From: Saprospiraceae bacterium
GTDB taxonomy: Bacteria > Bacteroidota > Bacteroidia > Chitinophagales > Saprospiraceae
Assembly: GCA_019694255.1 (NCBI GenBank)
Contig: JAIBCI010000037.1
Coordinates: 1 to 47,288, forward strand
Length of the DNA: 47,288 bases
Reading direction: 5' to 3'
A program made the translations under genes and the position numbers. Below the pieces are notes generated by a model. It did no database searches. It saw only the letters and a program-made list of their open reading frames with translations, and was not told the DNA's origin. Each line of letters opens with the position of its first letter. The stretch's first letter is position 1. Below, one piece after another: positions 1 to 13,900 of this stretch.

Positions 1-1532
1 TCACTGTTCCAATGCCTGCAACCGGATGTATTGACATCTGGGCTAAGGATCTGGATCATGGTTCATATGACAACTGTACTGCCAAGGAGAACCTGAAGTT
101 CTACTTCGATGGCGATCCTAACAAACCGAGTATCCGTATCTGCTGCCAGGATTTCATTGATAAAAAAGCAAATGATGAACTGAGAGTTGATGTTGAAATG
201 TGGGTAGAAGATGACGAAGGCAACAAAGACTACTGTAAGACTGTAGTCATTGTACAAGACAACCTCGATATCTGTCCGAATACCGGATCATTTGGAAAGA
301 TTACAGGTGAGTTAAAAACCAATCGTGGCGATCTGACCAATCCGGTAGAAGTGCAACTCTACAATGGTTCTAATATGATGAAGACTGCATCTGGTGGACC
401 TTATACATTCCTTGATCTTCCATTGCAATCTTCTTATGTTGTTAAGCCATACCGCAATGATGATCCGCTCAATGGTGTAAGTACCAAGGATATTACGGTT
501 ATTCAGCGTCATATTCTGGGCAAAGAAATGATCACAGACCCTTACCTATTGCTTGCTGCAGATGTTAACAGCAGCCGCTCCATTACAGCCTCTGATATTG
601 CTGAGATGAGAAGGCTGATCCTGGGAATAGTTCCTGAATTCAGGGTGGTTAAGTCATGGACATTTGTTCCATCTGCTTACACTTTCACTGATCCTTCGAA
701 TCCATTTGGCGCTCCAAGAGAGCAAAATGTAAACTTCGGAGCTGCAAAGGAAACTAAGGATGTACCATTCGTGGCCGTTAAAATGGGTGATGTTACGCAG
801 GATGCCAAGGCTAGCAATTTGAATTCAGGCAAGACCAGAACGAAAGGAATTCTGAGCTTCGAAATTGATGAGAAAAACCTGGATGCAGGCGGAACATATA
901 AAGTTGATTTCAAATCAAGTGATTTCGACAATATTATTGGTTACCAGTTTACGTTAAGGTTTGATGCTTCTGCATTAAGTTTTGAAGGAATGGAAGCTGG
1001 TGTACTGAATACGGATGAATCTAACTTTGGAATTAACAGATTAAACCAGGGTATTATTACAACAAGCTGGGACGCTCAGGAAGTTGCAAGTTTTGGAAAG
1101 AGTGAAGTTTTATTCAGTTTGATTTTCAAAGCCAATAAGCGAGTTAAAGCAAGTCAAGTGTTCGCTATCAACAGTGATGTAACTTCTGCCGAAGCCTACA
1201 ATAATCTTTCAGATGTTAAAGATGTTAAACTGGGAGTTCGCACAGATCGCGGTGTAGTAGCTAGTGAAGTATTCGAACTATACCAAAACGAGCCCAACCC
1301 ATTTGCCAAGCAGACTGTCATCAGCTATAGATTACCTGAAGCAAGCGCTGTAAAACTGACTGTTTACGATGTTACAGGAAAGGTTGTTAGAGTATATTCA
1401 TTGAACGGCCAGAAAGGCTTAAATTCTTATACTGTTAACAAATCCGAACTGAACAACGCAAACGGCGTTCTTTACTACCAACTTGACGGAGCCAATAATA
1501 CGGCGACCAGAAGGATGGTGATTGTGGAATAA
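1..1532 (+). CDS. 3' end of giant secreted adhesin-like protein with dockerin-, cohesin-like and T9SS sorting domains (partial)
   Basis: The frame is open to the left edge, so only the C-terminal ~510 residues are present. In order: a HYR-like segment with paired Cys (DNCT, ICCQDF, DYCKT; about residues 1-90), a carboxypeptidase-regulatory/SdrD-like beta segment (about 95-155), a dockerin-like duplicated segment (VSTKDITVIQRHILGK and AADVNSSRSITASDIAEM, about 160-210), a cohesin-like beta sandwich (about 280-410), and a type A T9SS sorting domain (ELYQNEPNPF to the end, about 420-506). The protein should be exported by Sec, then moved through T9SS and anchored or released at the surface. It matches the C terminus of the next gene almost block for block, so the two are tandem paralogues. 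The dockerin and cohesin calls rest on motif reading only; the overall secreted, T9SS-sorted assignment is firm. Confidence 0.85.
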   Translation, partial: TVPMPATGCIDIWAKDLDHGSYDNCTAKENLKFYFDGDPNKPSIRICCQDFIDKKANDELRVDVEMWVEDDEGNKDYCKTVVIVQDNLDICPNTGSFGKITGELKTNRGDLTNPVEVQLYNGSNMMKTASGGPYTFLDLPLQSSYVVKPYRNDDPLNGVSTKDITVIQRHILGKEMITDPYLLLAADVNSSRSITASDIAEMRRLILGIVPEFRVVKSWTFVPSAYTFTDPSNPFGAPREQNVNFGAAKETKDVPFVAVKMGDVTQDAKASNLNSGKTRTKGILSFEIDEKNLDAGGTYKVDFKSSDFDNIIGYQFTLRFDASALSFEGMEAGVLNTDESNFGINRLNQGIITTSWDAQEVASFGKSEVLFSLIFKANKRVKASQVFAINSDVTSAEAYNNLSDVKDVKLGVRTDRGVVASEVFELYQNEPNPFAKQTVISYRLPEASAVKLTVYDVTGKVVRVYSLNGQKGLNSYTVNKSELNNANGVLYYQLDGANNTATRRMVIVE

Positions 1533-1564
1533 GCCATTAGATAAAAAATTAATAATTAGAAACG

Positions 1565-1596
1565 AAAGCCTCCGATCACGGGGGCTTTTGTTTTTG
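1565..1596 (+). terminator. Rho-independent terminator after the first adhesin gene
   Basis: A 9-base-pair stem (AAAGCCTCC at 1565-1573 with GGGGGCTTT at 1580-1588, one T-G wobble) with a 6-base loop is followed by a T-rich tract. It lies 33 bases after the stop codon. The terminator of the next, paralogous gene has the same GCCTCC/GGGGGCT core. Confidence 0.85.
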
Positions 1597-1941
1597 TGCA
1601 GGAAGAGCTACATCGAGATAGATGGCAACTTAAAGCAAGCTTTTGAAATGCTTAACTTTTAGTAATCTGAGGTTAATTATAATTAGTACTTTCAGTGAAG
1701 TGCGAAGGGTGCATGGAAAAATCCGACAGTTAATAATTAAAGATTTATTTCTTAAAGTTAAAAATGTGAGTTTAAAATAGAATGAAATTATTTGTGAAGT
1801 ATACCCAAATCTAAAAAAATCCAATGTATCTTTACGTCTATAACTAGTTAATAATCAATACATTATCAAATTTTATTATTTGTTAGTGTTTGGTTATTAG
1901 TGTGTTATAAAAAGATTGAAGCATTATAACCAACCTCAGGT
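1597..1941. other. AT-rich intergenic leader of the giant gene
   Basis: This stretch has no credible gene; the only open frame (minus strand, about 64 codons) has no recognisable features. It must carry the promoter and leader of the 12.5-kb gene that follows. TATCTTTA at 1827-1834 resembles the Bacteroidota -7 box (TAnnTTTG, one mismatch), but no TTTG lies at the expected distance upstream, so the promoter assignment is weak. Confidence 0.4.
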
Positions 1942-4900
1942 ATGAACAAGTATTCAAGCCAAAGCTTATTCGGTGGATTATTGTCCATTGTCTTATTTTT
2001 AATCAGCCATTGGAATGTCAATGCGCAGATTAATCTAACCGCTACAGGCGGGACCCTCAATGCCAGTTACACTACTTTAACAGATGCATTTGTAGCGATC
2101 AACGCAGGAACCCATACAGGGACTATAACGATCAATGTCGTAGCAAATACTACAGAACCAGCCACGGGTGCTGTATTGAATGCCAGCGGTACTGGTTCTG
2201 CAGACTATGCATCCATTCTCATTCAACCATCTGGCGGAGCTGCCAGAGTTATAAGTGGCGCAATTAATGCGGGAGTTCCAATGATTGATCTAAATGGAGC
2301 TGACAATGTAACGTTTAATGGTTTAAACTCCGGAGGAAACAGTCTAACGCTGGATAATACCACCGTATCAGCAACCTCAGGCACCAGTACTGTTAGGTTA
2401 CAGGCAGATGCAACTTCTAACTTGTTTACAAATATTAGCATTAATGGTGCTTCCACGATGGCGACTGGTACAAACGGTGGTAACGTTTGGATTGGAGCAG
2501 GTGCAATTAACACAGGTAACGACAACAATACTTTTCTAAAATGCAAGTTTGGCCCCAGCGGCAGCAATCTGCCTGCTAAATGTTTTTACGGCAACGGTAC
2601 GACGACCAACTCAACTTTGTATAACAGCAATATTGTTATAGATCAGTGCGAGTTCTTTGATTTCTTCAACGTAGCGGTACAATCCAACGCTATTTACATG
2701 ACTTCGGGTTGTACGGACTGGCAGATCATGAATAGTAAATTTTATCAAACAGCAACCAGAACACAAACTACTGCTGCTGCCAACGTCGCAATCCAGTTGG
2801 CCAGCGTCAACATTAACAATACACTAATTTCCGGAAATACGATTGGATATGCGAATGCAGCGGGCACCGGAGTTTATACTTTAAGCAGTACGGTGGCTAC
2901 AACATTCGTGGGAATCAGTGTCTCCACAGGAACAGGAGCGCCAACTTCAATACAGGGTAATACCATTGCAAGTATCAGCAACACTACATCCAGCGGCACC
3001 TCTACTGGATCTGGTGTTCTCTGTGGAATAGCACTTCTCGGAGGTGATGCACTGGTAGGTACAATTACGGGCAACACTATTGGCGTAGCAGCCGGAACAG
3101 GCTCATTGGTTGCAATTCCTTCAGCTGCAACGGGTGCGATTGTGGGAATCAACGCCGGTTCAACAGGTACAATGAACATACAAAACAATGTCATGGGTGG
3201 ATTTAACTCTACCAGTACAACCGCATCAGTTGCCACTGCAGTATTTGGAATAACCGTCTCAGCTGCTGCACTTTCATTGACAGTTAATAATAATACCATA
3301 GGAAATGCGACAGCCAATAACATGGTTGCCGGAACTTTCGGAACTTCAACAGGAGCAACCGTTGCAATAGGTATCAATGCAACTTCTGTACCGACATCCG
3401 GTAATTATACAAACAATACGATACAGAATTTCACTTCAAACGGTTCCGGTACAGGTAATGCACGTGGAATTTTTACAAGCACTACAGCTGGCGCAACTAC
3501 CGTTCAAACCATTACAGGTAATACTGTAAAATTTATTAATACAAACTCAGCTTTAACAAGTGCAACATCCGGTTTAACTGCAGGATGTGGAATACACATT
3601 TTTCCAGGTACTAATTCAGTTGTTTCAAATAATTTGATTTTTGGGATTAACGGTTTAAATACCGGTGCAGTTAGTACTGTAATTACGGGTATATCAATAG
3701 CCAATGCAACTACACCATTAATTAGCTATAACAAGATTTATGATATTACCAATGCCAGTACTGCAACATCAACAACAGCACCTGGTGTAGCAGCTGGAAT
3801 AACCATTCGATCCGGTACAACCGCAGTAACAATTTTTAACAACATGATTTCTCTTGGTACCGGGCAGACTACGAATACAGCGTTTGTCGGAATATGGGGA
3901 AACTATGGTTCAAGTCCTAATCCGGTAACTCAGGTATATTTTAATTCAATAAGAATTGATGGCATGACTGCAGCCGGTAATGCTCAGCCAACGTTTGGTT
4001 TTCTGAGAGGAGATTTTACAGCTACTACGCGTACAGTAACTGTTGATATCCGAAACAATATTTTTGACAATGCCAGAACCGGAGCGAATAATGTCAATTA
4101 TGCAATTGGAAATAATTATAATGCAACGGTTAGTACAACCGGATGGGGTGCAGGGGCTTCCAACTATAATGTATTAAATGCTGCTGCGGCTAATATTGGT
4201 TGGTGGACTACGGCACAGACTTTTGCAGGATGGAAGACAGCTTCGGCTTGCGATGCATTAAGTTATTCAGGAATATCAGTCACGTATACTAATCCTGCCA
4301 ATGACCTGCATCTCAATATGGGTGTTATACCGACCGTAATTGAGTCTGGTGGAATTGCTATAACTGGAATCACGGATGACTATGATAAACAAGTAAGACC
4401 TGGTCCTCCAGGATCAATAAATGGTGGTGGTGTTCTCCCTGATATTGGAGCAGATGAGTTTGATGGTGTGCCTTTGGATGTTTTACCGCCAACAATTAAC
4501 TATACTCCACTAGTATCTGCCTGTGGTACAAGCGACTATTTATTATCCAATGTAAATATCATCGATGTATCCGGTGTGCCAATCACAGGATCTTTAGTTC
4601 CAAGAATTTACTACAGAAAGAATGCAGGTAGTTGGGTGTCACAACCTGGAACATTGATTAGTGGAACTTCAAAAAATGGCTTTTGGAATTTCACTATTGT
4701 GGTATCTACCTTGGGAGGCGTATCATTTGGTGATGTAATTGACTACTACATCATAGCACAAGATGTTGTGGCCCCAACTAATATTGGGTCTAATCCTGCT
4801 GGAGTAGTAGCCACTGATGTCAATACTATTATAACACCTCCAGCTGTACCTAATTCCATCACTGTAAATCCTATTCTTAGTGGAAATTACACTGTAGGAG

Positions 4901-7900
4901 CCGGAGGAAGTTACGCTACATTAACCGCAGCTGCTGCAGCTTACAATGTGGGCTGCCTTTCTGGTCCGGTAACTTTTACACTCATTGATGATACCTACGG
5001 AACTGAAACATATCCCATCACATTTAAAAACATCAATGCGACCAGTGCCATTCCGCTGACCATTAAACCCTTGGCTGGCAAAAACCCTGTTTTTTCAGGA
5101 ACATCCGCATCAGCGATTATACTTTTTGATGGAGCAGATTATATTACACTGGATGGAAGCAACAGTAATACTGTAAATTCTGTGTGTCCCAAAACACAGG
5201 CTTCAAGAAATCTAACATTAATGAATAATAGTACCAGCACTACTTCAGCTGTTGTCTGGATACAATGGTCCCAGGTTGGTTCAACTATTAATTCTCCCAG
5301 TAATATTAATATTCTAAACTGTAACATTACCGGTAATGCACCAAGCACAACCTTGGTAGGTATCGGTTCGGGAAGTTCAACAATCAGTGCTACGACCTTG
5401 GGATTTATGAATAATAATATTTCAATCATAAATAATAACATTAAACAAAGTCAGTTTGGTATCATTTCAATAGGTCAATCTGCTGGGATTAAAAATCAGA
5501 ATAATATTTTTAATCTGAACGATATTAATACCCCAAGTCCATCAAACGTTCAGTCAACAGGTATAATAGCAGGATTTGAAAATGTACTTGATGTATCTGG
5601 AAATAATATTTCAGAAATGAAATTAGCTTCTTCTCCGGATGTCGTGGGAATCAATGTTGGATTTTCCAACTCTGGTTTTAGTGCTACGTCCCCAGGAACT
5701 AATGAATGTACCAATGTTACAATCAAAAATAATATTATTGGATCTATCACCAATTCAGGTACCTTTTCTGCTGTGGGTATTGGTTTGGGTGCTGCCAATT
5801 CAGGTACGAATCTGGTGAGCAATAATATGATCTCAGGCGTAAATGCCAATAGTACAGCCGGTGATATTGGTATTGGTATCGTTGTAGGTGGAGGCACAGG
5901 TAATATTCAGATTTACCATAATACAGTAAATATGCAGGGTGCGATAACTGGTACTAGCGCAGCTAGCCAAACATCAGCCTGTCTAGGATTTACCAGTGCC
6001 ACAGTGCCATCTAATTTGGATGTCAGAAACAATATTTTTACAAATACACAAATTGGAAATACAAGTGCGACGCTAAGGTTCGCATCAATAGCACTGGGAT
6101 ATAGTTCAACAGTTGGAAATTATGCCGGAACAATCTGTGATAATAATGCTTTGTTTTGCAATGGCGCTGGTCCTGGAACTTATACATTAGGCATTACAGG
6201 TGGTGTAGTGGCCGGTACTTCAAGGCTCACACTAGCTGACTGGAGGACTGAAACTGGAAAGGATTTATTTTCTGTGAACCTGCTTCCAACATTCGTTTCT
6301 ACTACAGATCTACACCTAACTTCTTCTGCCGCCAATGCTTGTCTCAATCAAACGGCTAAAGGATTAACTGCCGTCCCTAATGACATTGACTGCATGACCC
6401 GATCTGCTAAAAATCCGGATATTGGTGCTGATGAATTTACTGGCGTAACGAATATTGTTACCACAGTTACTGAAAATTCGGGAATACCAAACGATAAAAA
6501 AATATGTAGTGGAGCATCTGTGACAATATCAGTCAGTGGAGGCGTAACACATAAATGGAATACAGGCGAAACCACAAGCTCTATTACGAAGAATCCAACC
6601 GTAACTACCATTTATTCAGACACCTTGACTACGGGTGATGGATGTTTGATTATTACTTGTGATACGGTATTCATCATTCCAGCGCCTAATGTTGGTTTTA
6701 ATCCTGTTAATCCTTCAATATGTTCAGGAAATTCAATTACGATTACTGCATCGGGAGGAATAAGTTATTCATGGAATACCGGTGATAATACAGCATCCAT
6801 TACAAAATCACCAACGCTTACAACAACTTATACGGTTACTGTAACAGATGTAAACACTTGTACTGCGTCAGGGACGAATACAGTTACAGTTCTTCCATTA
6901 CCGAATGCGGATATTACACCGAACCCTGCTTCAGTATGTATCGGTAAGTCTATTACTTTGACGGCAAGCGGCGGTGGTACTTACCTGTGGAGTACGGGTG
7001 AGACAAGTGTATCCATCACCAAATCCCCTGTTGTCGCCACAACATATACTGTGACAGTAACTGGTACCAATGGATGTACTGCAGTCGTATCAAGATTAGT
7101 TACGATCAATTCGTTACCTACGGCTGGAATTACGCCGAGCAGTCAGAATTTGTGTTTGGGCAAGACGGCTACGTTAACGGGAACGGGCGGCGGCACGTAC
7201 CTTTGGAGTACGGGCGAGACGACGACGAGTATCGTTGTGGCACCTATGGTGAGCAGCACGTACACGGTTACGGTGACCAACAGCAGCGGCTGTACGGCGA
7301 CTGCGTCGTCATTGGTGTCGATCATCAATCCGCCAACGTTGAGTTTCACAAAGGTTGAGCCTACGACCTGTACCTCATTGGATGGGTCTATCAATATGAC
7401 GGTGACTGGCGGTATTGCGCCGGTGAGTTATTCCTGGACTGGTCCTGGAGGATATACGTCGATCTTGGAGGATCCTACGGGATTGAAGGTTGGTAATTAC
7501 AGTGTTACGGTGACCAGTGGCAATGGCTGTACAGCTACGGGCAGTGTTGTGCTGAATGGTCCGGGGACGTGTAACTCGGGTACAATCATAGCGGATCCAT
7601 GCGTGTGCAAGAATAACGCGACGACATTGCAAAATGGACAATTTGATGAACAAGTGAAAGTTACCGCCGGTAGTGGTCAGACGTGGACGCTGGTGTCGAA
7701 CAGCGGGCTCTACCTTACGACGAGTCCACCACCACCCGCGGCGCCTGTGCTGATACCCATCAATACGGTATTGACAGAGAGTCCTGCGGGTAGCGGGAAT
7801 TATATATTGAATGGAATACACGTGGACTCACTAGGTTTTAGTGTGACGGTGACGAACGGGACCTCTACGTTGAGTATAGGGTCTACGTGTTATTATCCGA

Positions 7901-10900
7901 ATCCGACCTTTATGAGTCTGGATACAGCGTATTGCAAGAGTGCGCCAGCTGTGACGTTGATGACCAAAGGATTTTTGGGTAACGGCACGAACCTGCCTGT
8001 GGGCGGCACCAGTACGTATATGGTTGATGGAATTACCGCAACACAACTTATACCGGCCAATCTAAGTGTTGGCAGTCATGTGGTGATGGGCAATTTTGAT
8101 GCGGACAGTGTGAACCTGACGAATCCTGGATGTATCCAGAAGATGACGCAGAACGTACAGATCAATGCCTTGGGTACAGTGACGGCGACGCGTGATACGA
8201 ACACATGTGCGGGCCGAGTTCATCCGGGCTATGTGTTTAGTGGCACACCTGTGGGGATGGTGAGCTTCACCTGGAGGAAGACAAGTGCGGTGGGTGGAGC
8301 TGCGACGACCATAGCTGCCAGCGGATCAGGAAATATTCCCGTATTTACTGCAACGAATACGGGTTGTGGCATATTGACCGATACAATTTTTGTTACGCCA
8401 TTTAATACTCGCGGCAATTGTGCGGGTGTTGTGGATACATTTTTAATTAGGACGGCTCCTACGCCTACTGCGAATCAGATCCGGGACACGAGTATGTGTA
8501 ACGGGCAGATGTGGACGCCACCGGCGTTCAGTGGCAACTGCACGGCGCAGACGATCTACCGATGGGTGAAGAAGCCAGGTCCTGGGGGTACCAATTTGCC
8601 TGGACTGGCATCAAGCGGCACGGGCAATCTGCCTAAGCTGACGATCGTGAATGCGCCACCGAGCTGTTTGATTCTGACGGATACAATTATTACGACACCG
8701 ATCTACCCGATTGCGGGAAGTACGGACAGTTGTTTTGGCACGCCGATGAAGTTTATCGTAAAGAGTGTACCGATGCCGGTGATTGTAGCTTTACCGGATG
8801 TGACGTATTGTGCGAATCAGACATTACCGGGCTTTACGCTGAACAGTAATTGTACGGTGACAACACAGCGTTGGCGGAAGACAACAGTTGGAGGAGCAGG
8901 TAATAGTGGTACGACGATCCCTACGAGCGGCACGGGCAACATACCAGGCTTCACGACAATCAACCCTGGGTTTGTACCGCGTATTGATACGATCATTACG
9001 CTGAGTGTGTTTATCAGTGTTGGCGACAGCTGTGTAGGCACGCCGGATACATTTTTGATTACGGTATTGCCTACGCCGAATGTATTCCAGGTTCGGGATA
9101 CGAGTTATTGCAGTGGTATCAAGGTTCCTGCCTTTTATTTTGCAGGAAGTTATACGGGCGCGGGCATTAAATATAACTGGACGCGGACGGGTATTGCGAT
9201 CGGACTAGCGCCATTGAGCGGAGTTGACAGTATACCGATGTTTATGACGATGAACGCGACGGCGGCGACGGTGACAGAGATGTTTACGGTGACGCCGGTG
9301 ATCACGCTCAATGGGGTGAGCTGTAGTGGTCCTGTGATGAATTTCAAGATCAGTGTACTTCCTGCCGCGCGAGCGCTGTGTAAGGATGCGACGATCTATA
9401 TAGATAATAGTGGTAATGCGACGCTGAATCCGAGTCTTATTGACAATGGCAGTGTAGGAGGGCGCCTGAGCGCTGTTCCGAGCAGTTTCACGTGTCGCAA
9501 CCTTGGGGCGAACGCGGTGACATTGGTGGTGACGGATCCGTGCGGTAATACCAACACGTGTGTTGCTACCGTGACGGTAGTGGATACGATCCGGCCGGTG
9601 ATTAGTTGTAAGGATGTGACGATCAACCTTCAGCCAGGAGAATGTGACGGAAGGCTGTACTATGTTCCGACGGCGACAGATAACTGCGGGGTGACGATGG
9701 TGATAGCGGAGGATACGGTAAAATATGGCAGTGGTAAGTTTATCCACAAGGGCGTGCATACGGTGTGTTACATGGCGATGGATGCCAGTGGTAATGTAAG
9801 CCGTTGTTGTTCGAAGATTACGGTGTTGGGTTATCAGAATGCGACGAATGCGCTGGCATGTGAGGATCAGATACAGATCAGCCTGGACCAGAACTGTCGT
9901 GCTACGGTGACACCGGACATGGTGTTGACGGGAGGTCCGTACAAGTGTTATGAAGAATATGTCGTGCGGATACAGTTGTGGATTGGCGGCGCATTGATCG
10001 ACCGGGATCCGAACACACCGGGGGTACAGCTAGACAGCCGTGATATTGGCAAGGAGCTGAAGATCACGATTGTGGATACGGCTACGGGCAACAGTTGCTG
10101 GAGCCACGCTACGGTAGAAGATAAGCTGGCGCCGGTGATCAGTTGTGTGAGCAGTGTGAGCATCAGCTGTGCGGTAGAGCCTATTCCTGCGAATACAGGT
10201 ACGCCGGTGGTGACAGAGAACTGCGGGGGTTACAGCCTGAGTTACCGGGATGATGCGACACAGGGCAGCTGCGCTGCGGGCTATCAGGAGCTGATCATCA
10301 GGACCTGGACGGCGGTGGATGCGTATGGCAACCGTTCGAGCTGTGTACAGCGGATCACGGTACGCTTAGGGGATATGTTTGATGTAGAAGTTCCGAGGAA
10401 CTACGACAATATCGATTTACCTGCATTGCGATGCGATGAGAAGGTCAATAGGAATAAAGATGTAAGTCCGCACATGAGCGATTATCCGGAGTGTGTGGAT
10501 GGATATATCCTTGACAGTGCGTACTGGCGGGCGAATGTTGGACAACCGGACATATATCCGAACCGGAGGCTACCGCGGGTGCTGGGTTGGAATTGTCTTG
10601 ATGACAGCACGAACCTGAGCACATACGGTCATCCGAGCCCTGAACCTGTGTATTATCCACAGCATCGTCAGTGGAGTCCACAGAATCCGTTGTGCTGGGG
10701 TCCGAACCGACATGTGATGTGGCTGGGAACGGGCAAGCCAAGCGGAGCGGGCATATGTCGCAATCTGAATATGGTATATGATGATGTAGTACTTGATCAA
10801 GCCACACCTGGCTGCGATGCGGGACCAGTAGGATGTTATAAGGTATTGCGTCAGTGGACAGTATTAGACTGGTGTACGTCTACCATTGGAGGTCATAACC

Positions 10901-13900
10901 AGATCATCAAGGTCGCGGATCTTGAAGGTCCTCAGGTGATCTACCCTGACAGTGCGCGGGTGAATATGGAATCATTCAACTGCACGGGACGGTGGGAAGT
11001 ACCGAAGCCATGGTTGCTGGACAACTGTTCGAATACACTTCATTACGGAGTGGAGACAGATTATGGTACGATCACGGGTAATGAGACGGACGGCTATGTT
11101 GTACTGAATATGCCGGAAGGAATATACAATGGGTATATCGTCGCTACGGACTGTTGCGGCAATATCACGAAGAAGCGTGTGGTGCTGAATGTTGTGGACC
11201 GTGTGCCACCGCAGGCGGTATGTCGCACATATACGACGGTGAGTGTAGTGGGTAATCAAAGCCCTAACGAGAATATTGCGAAGATCTGTGCGGGTGACCT
11301 GGATGAGGGCTCGTATGACAACTGCCAGCCCCATGTATGGTTCAAGATGATCCGCATGAGCGAGCTGTTGGGCACGAACAACGGATCGAATGCGAACAAC
11401 GTAAATGCATGCAATGGTATCAACGGTGATGACAATGCGGTGCTTGCGGGCAATCAGATTTATTTTGATGACTGCAGCTATTTCTGCTGTGCGGATGTAG
11501 GGACGCGGGTGATGGTCGTGTTGCGCGTGTTTGATGTAGATCCTGGGGCGGGCCCTGTGGCACCGAACAGGATGACCTCGACGTCCAGCGTGCTGAACGG
11601 AAGATTTTCGGATTGCATGGTAGAGGTTGAAGTACAGAACAAGTCAGTGCCTACAGTGATTGCGCCACCGAATATCGTGGTGAGTTGCAGCTTCTGGTTT
11701 GATGTGACGAAGCTGAGCAATCCGAACGATGCCACGTTTGGTAAGGTGGTGACGGATCTGACGAACCGGAGGAAGGTGGTGACACAGGATATCGTATGTG
11801 CGAAGTATTGCCAGCGTAATGTGTACACCGGGTATCCCGGGTACGTTGCGACAAACACAGTGCCAAAGCCAGCGCCGAATCAGGCATGTGATTATTACAA
11901 TGTATATTTTGATACAGCACACCCGGATACGAAGTATGAGCTGGTGTGGGGTTTTGACGGATATGTGATCAACTCGTGCGGCACGCCAAATGTGACGATC
12001 ACGGTGAATGACCTGCGGGAATGTGGTCAGGGACAGATTCAGCGGGTGATCTCCACGGTAGGACCCAATAATCTGAACGTATCGGCGATCCAGACGATCT
12101 GGGTGGTAGACTGTGATCCGTTTATTGTAGATGACAGCCATTGCAATGATGCGAAGTATACGGACCTGATCTGGCCGAATGGTATCTGTACGGCTACGCC
12201 GGTGACGCTGGATGGTTGTGGTGCGGACGTAAGTCCTGACAATCCACAGCTTGGCAGACCACAGGTGGTCAACGGAGCGGATGACAATTGTGCGTTGATA
12301 TCGATTGAATACAAGGATGAGATCTTTAACATCGAGCCTGACGCGTGCTATAAGATACTGCGTACCTGGACGGTGATCGACTGGTGTCAGTATGATCCAT
12401 TCATCAGTGCGAGCAATGGAAGATGGACAGCGCTGCAGGTGATCAAGGTGAGAGATAAGAATAAACCGGTGGTGGAATGTGTAGTTGGGGATTGCGAACC
12501 TGCTGTTCTGAATGACAAGGAAAAAGTATGTTATGGTCATATTAGTCTTACAGCAAGCGCCACAGATAATTGTACACCTCAGGATTGGTTAAGCTGGGAA
12601 TATAAAGTTGACTTGTATAATGATGGCAAGGGTGTGCACGGCGGGTATGATACAAGAGTAGGCACCTTGACCAAAACAGGATATGCCAAAGGAGATACTG
12701 TTGAGTACAGCCATAATCCATATGCGGATGATAGGCACAATCCATTCAATGCGAGTGGTAAATATCCGGTCGGTGTGCATAAGATCTGCTGGTTTGTAGA
12801 GGACGGTTGTGGCAATGTGGGCGTATGTTGCCAGTTATTCACAATCCGGGACTGCAAGGCACCAACGCCATATTGTGCGACGGGAGTGATTACGGTACCG
12901 ATGCCGACGAGTGGCTGTATCGATATCTGGGCGAAGGATCTGGACCGTGGCAGTTATGACAACTGCACGTCTCAGGATAAGTTGAAGTTTTACTTTGACG
13001 GAGATCCGAACAAGACGAGCATCAGGATCTGTTGTCAGGATTTCATTGACAAGAAAGTCAATGATGAGCTGATCGTGAATGTAGAGATGTGGGTTGAGGA
13101 CGAAGAGGGCAACAAGGATTACTGCAAGACGATCATCATCATCCAGGATAACAACCTGTGTCCGAATGTAGGCTCTGCGAAAGGACGTATCAGCGGTCAG
13201 GTGATGACGGAGAAGAATGAGGAGGCCAGTCCGGTGGATATGCGGTTGTATATGAATGGCACGATGATGGTGCAGAAGATCGGCAGCCCATATAGTTTTG
13301 GAGATCTGGATCTGCGGATGCAGTATATTGTAGAGCCTGAGCGTAATGACGACCCGTTGAACGGGGTGAGTACGCAGGACATTGTGGCGATACAGAAGCA
13401 CATCCTGGGTAAGGAGGCACTGGCGACGCCCTACAAGCTGATCGCTGCGGATGTGAACAACAGCCGGAGTATCAGTTCAGCGGACATCGCGGAGATCCGG
13501 AAGCTGATACTGGGTACGATCAGTGAGTTCAGCAAGGTGAAGTCATGGACCTTTGTGCCGATGACGTACAAGTTTGCGAATCCGGACTATCCATTTGAAG
13601 CACCGAGAACGGAGGATATACATTTTAGCCAGACCCAGGTTGATGAGTCAAAGACGAGTTCGTTTATGGCGATCAAGTTAGGGGATGTGACGACGAATGC
13701 GCGAGCGAAGAATGCGGGCAAGATCGAGGAGCGGACGAATCAGAGTCTGAGGCTGGAAGTGGATGAAATGGACTTGCAGGCAGGTCAGGAGGTGATCGTG
13801 AACTTCCGGGGCATAAACTTTGAACAGATCGAAGGATACCAGTTCAGTCTGAAGTTTGACAACAGCATGCTGTCGTATGTCGGCATTGAGAGTTCGAAGC

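Noticed and set aside
11644-12540. 298-codon minus-strand open frame
   Set aside because: It is a shadow of the GC-style, ACG/GTG-rich block of the giant gene; its product is rich in Arg, His and Ile with no family resemblance.
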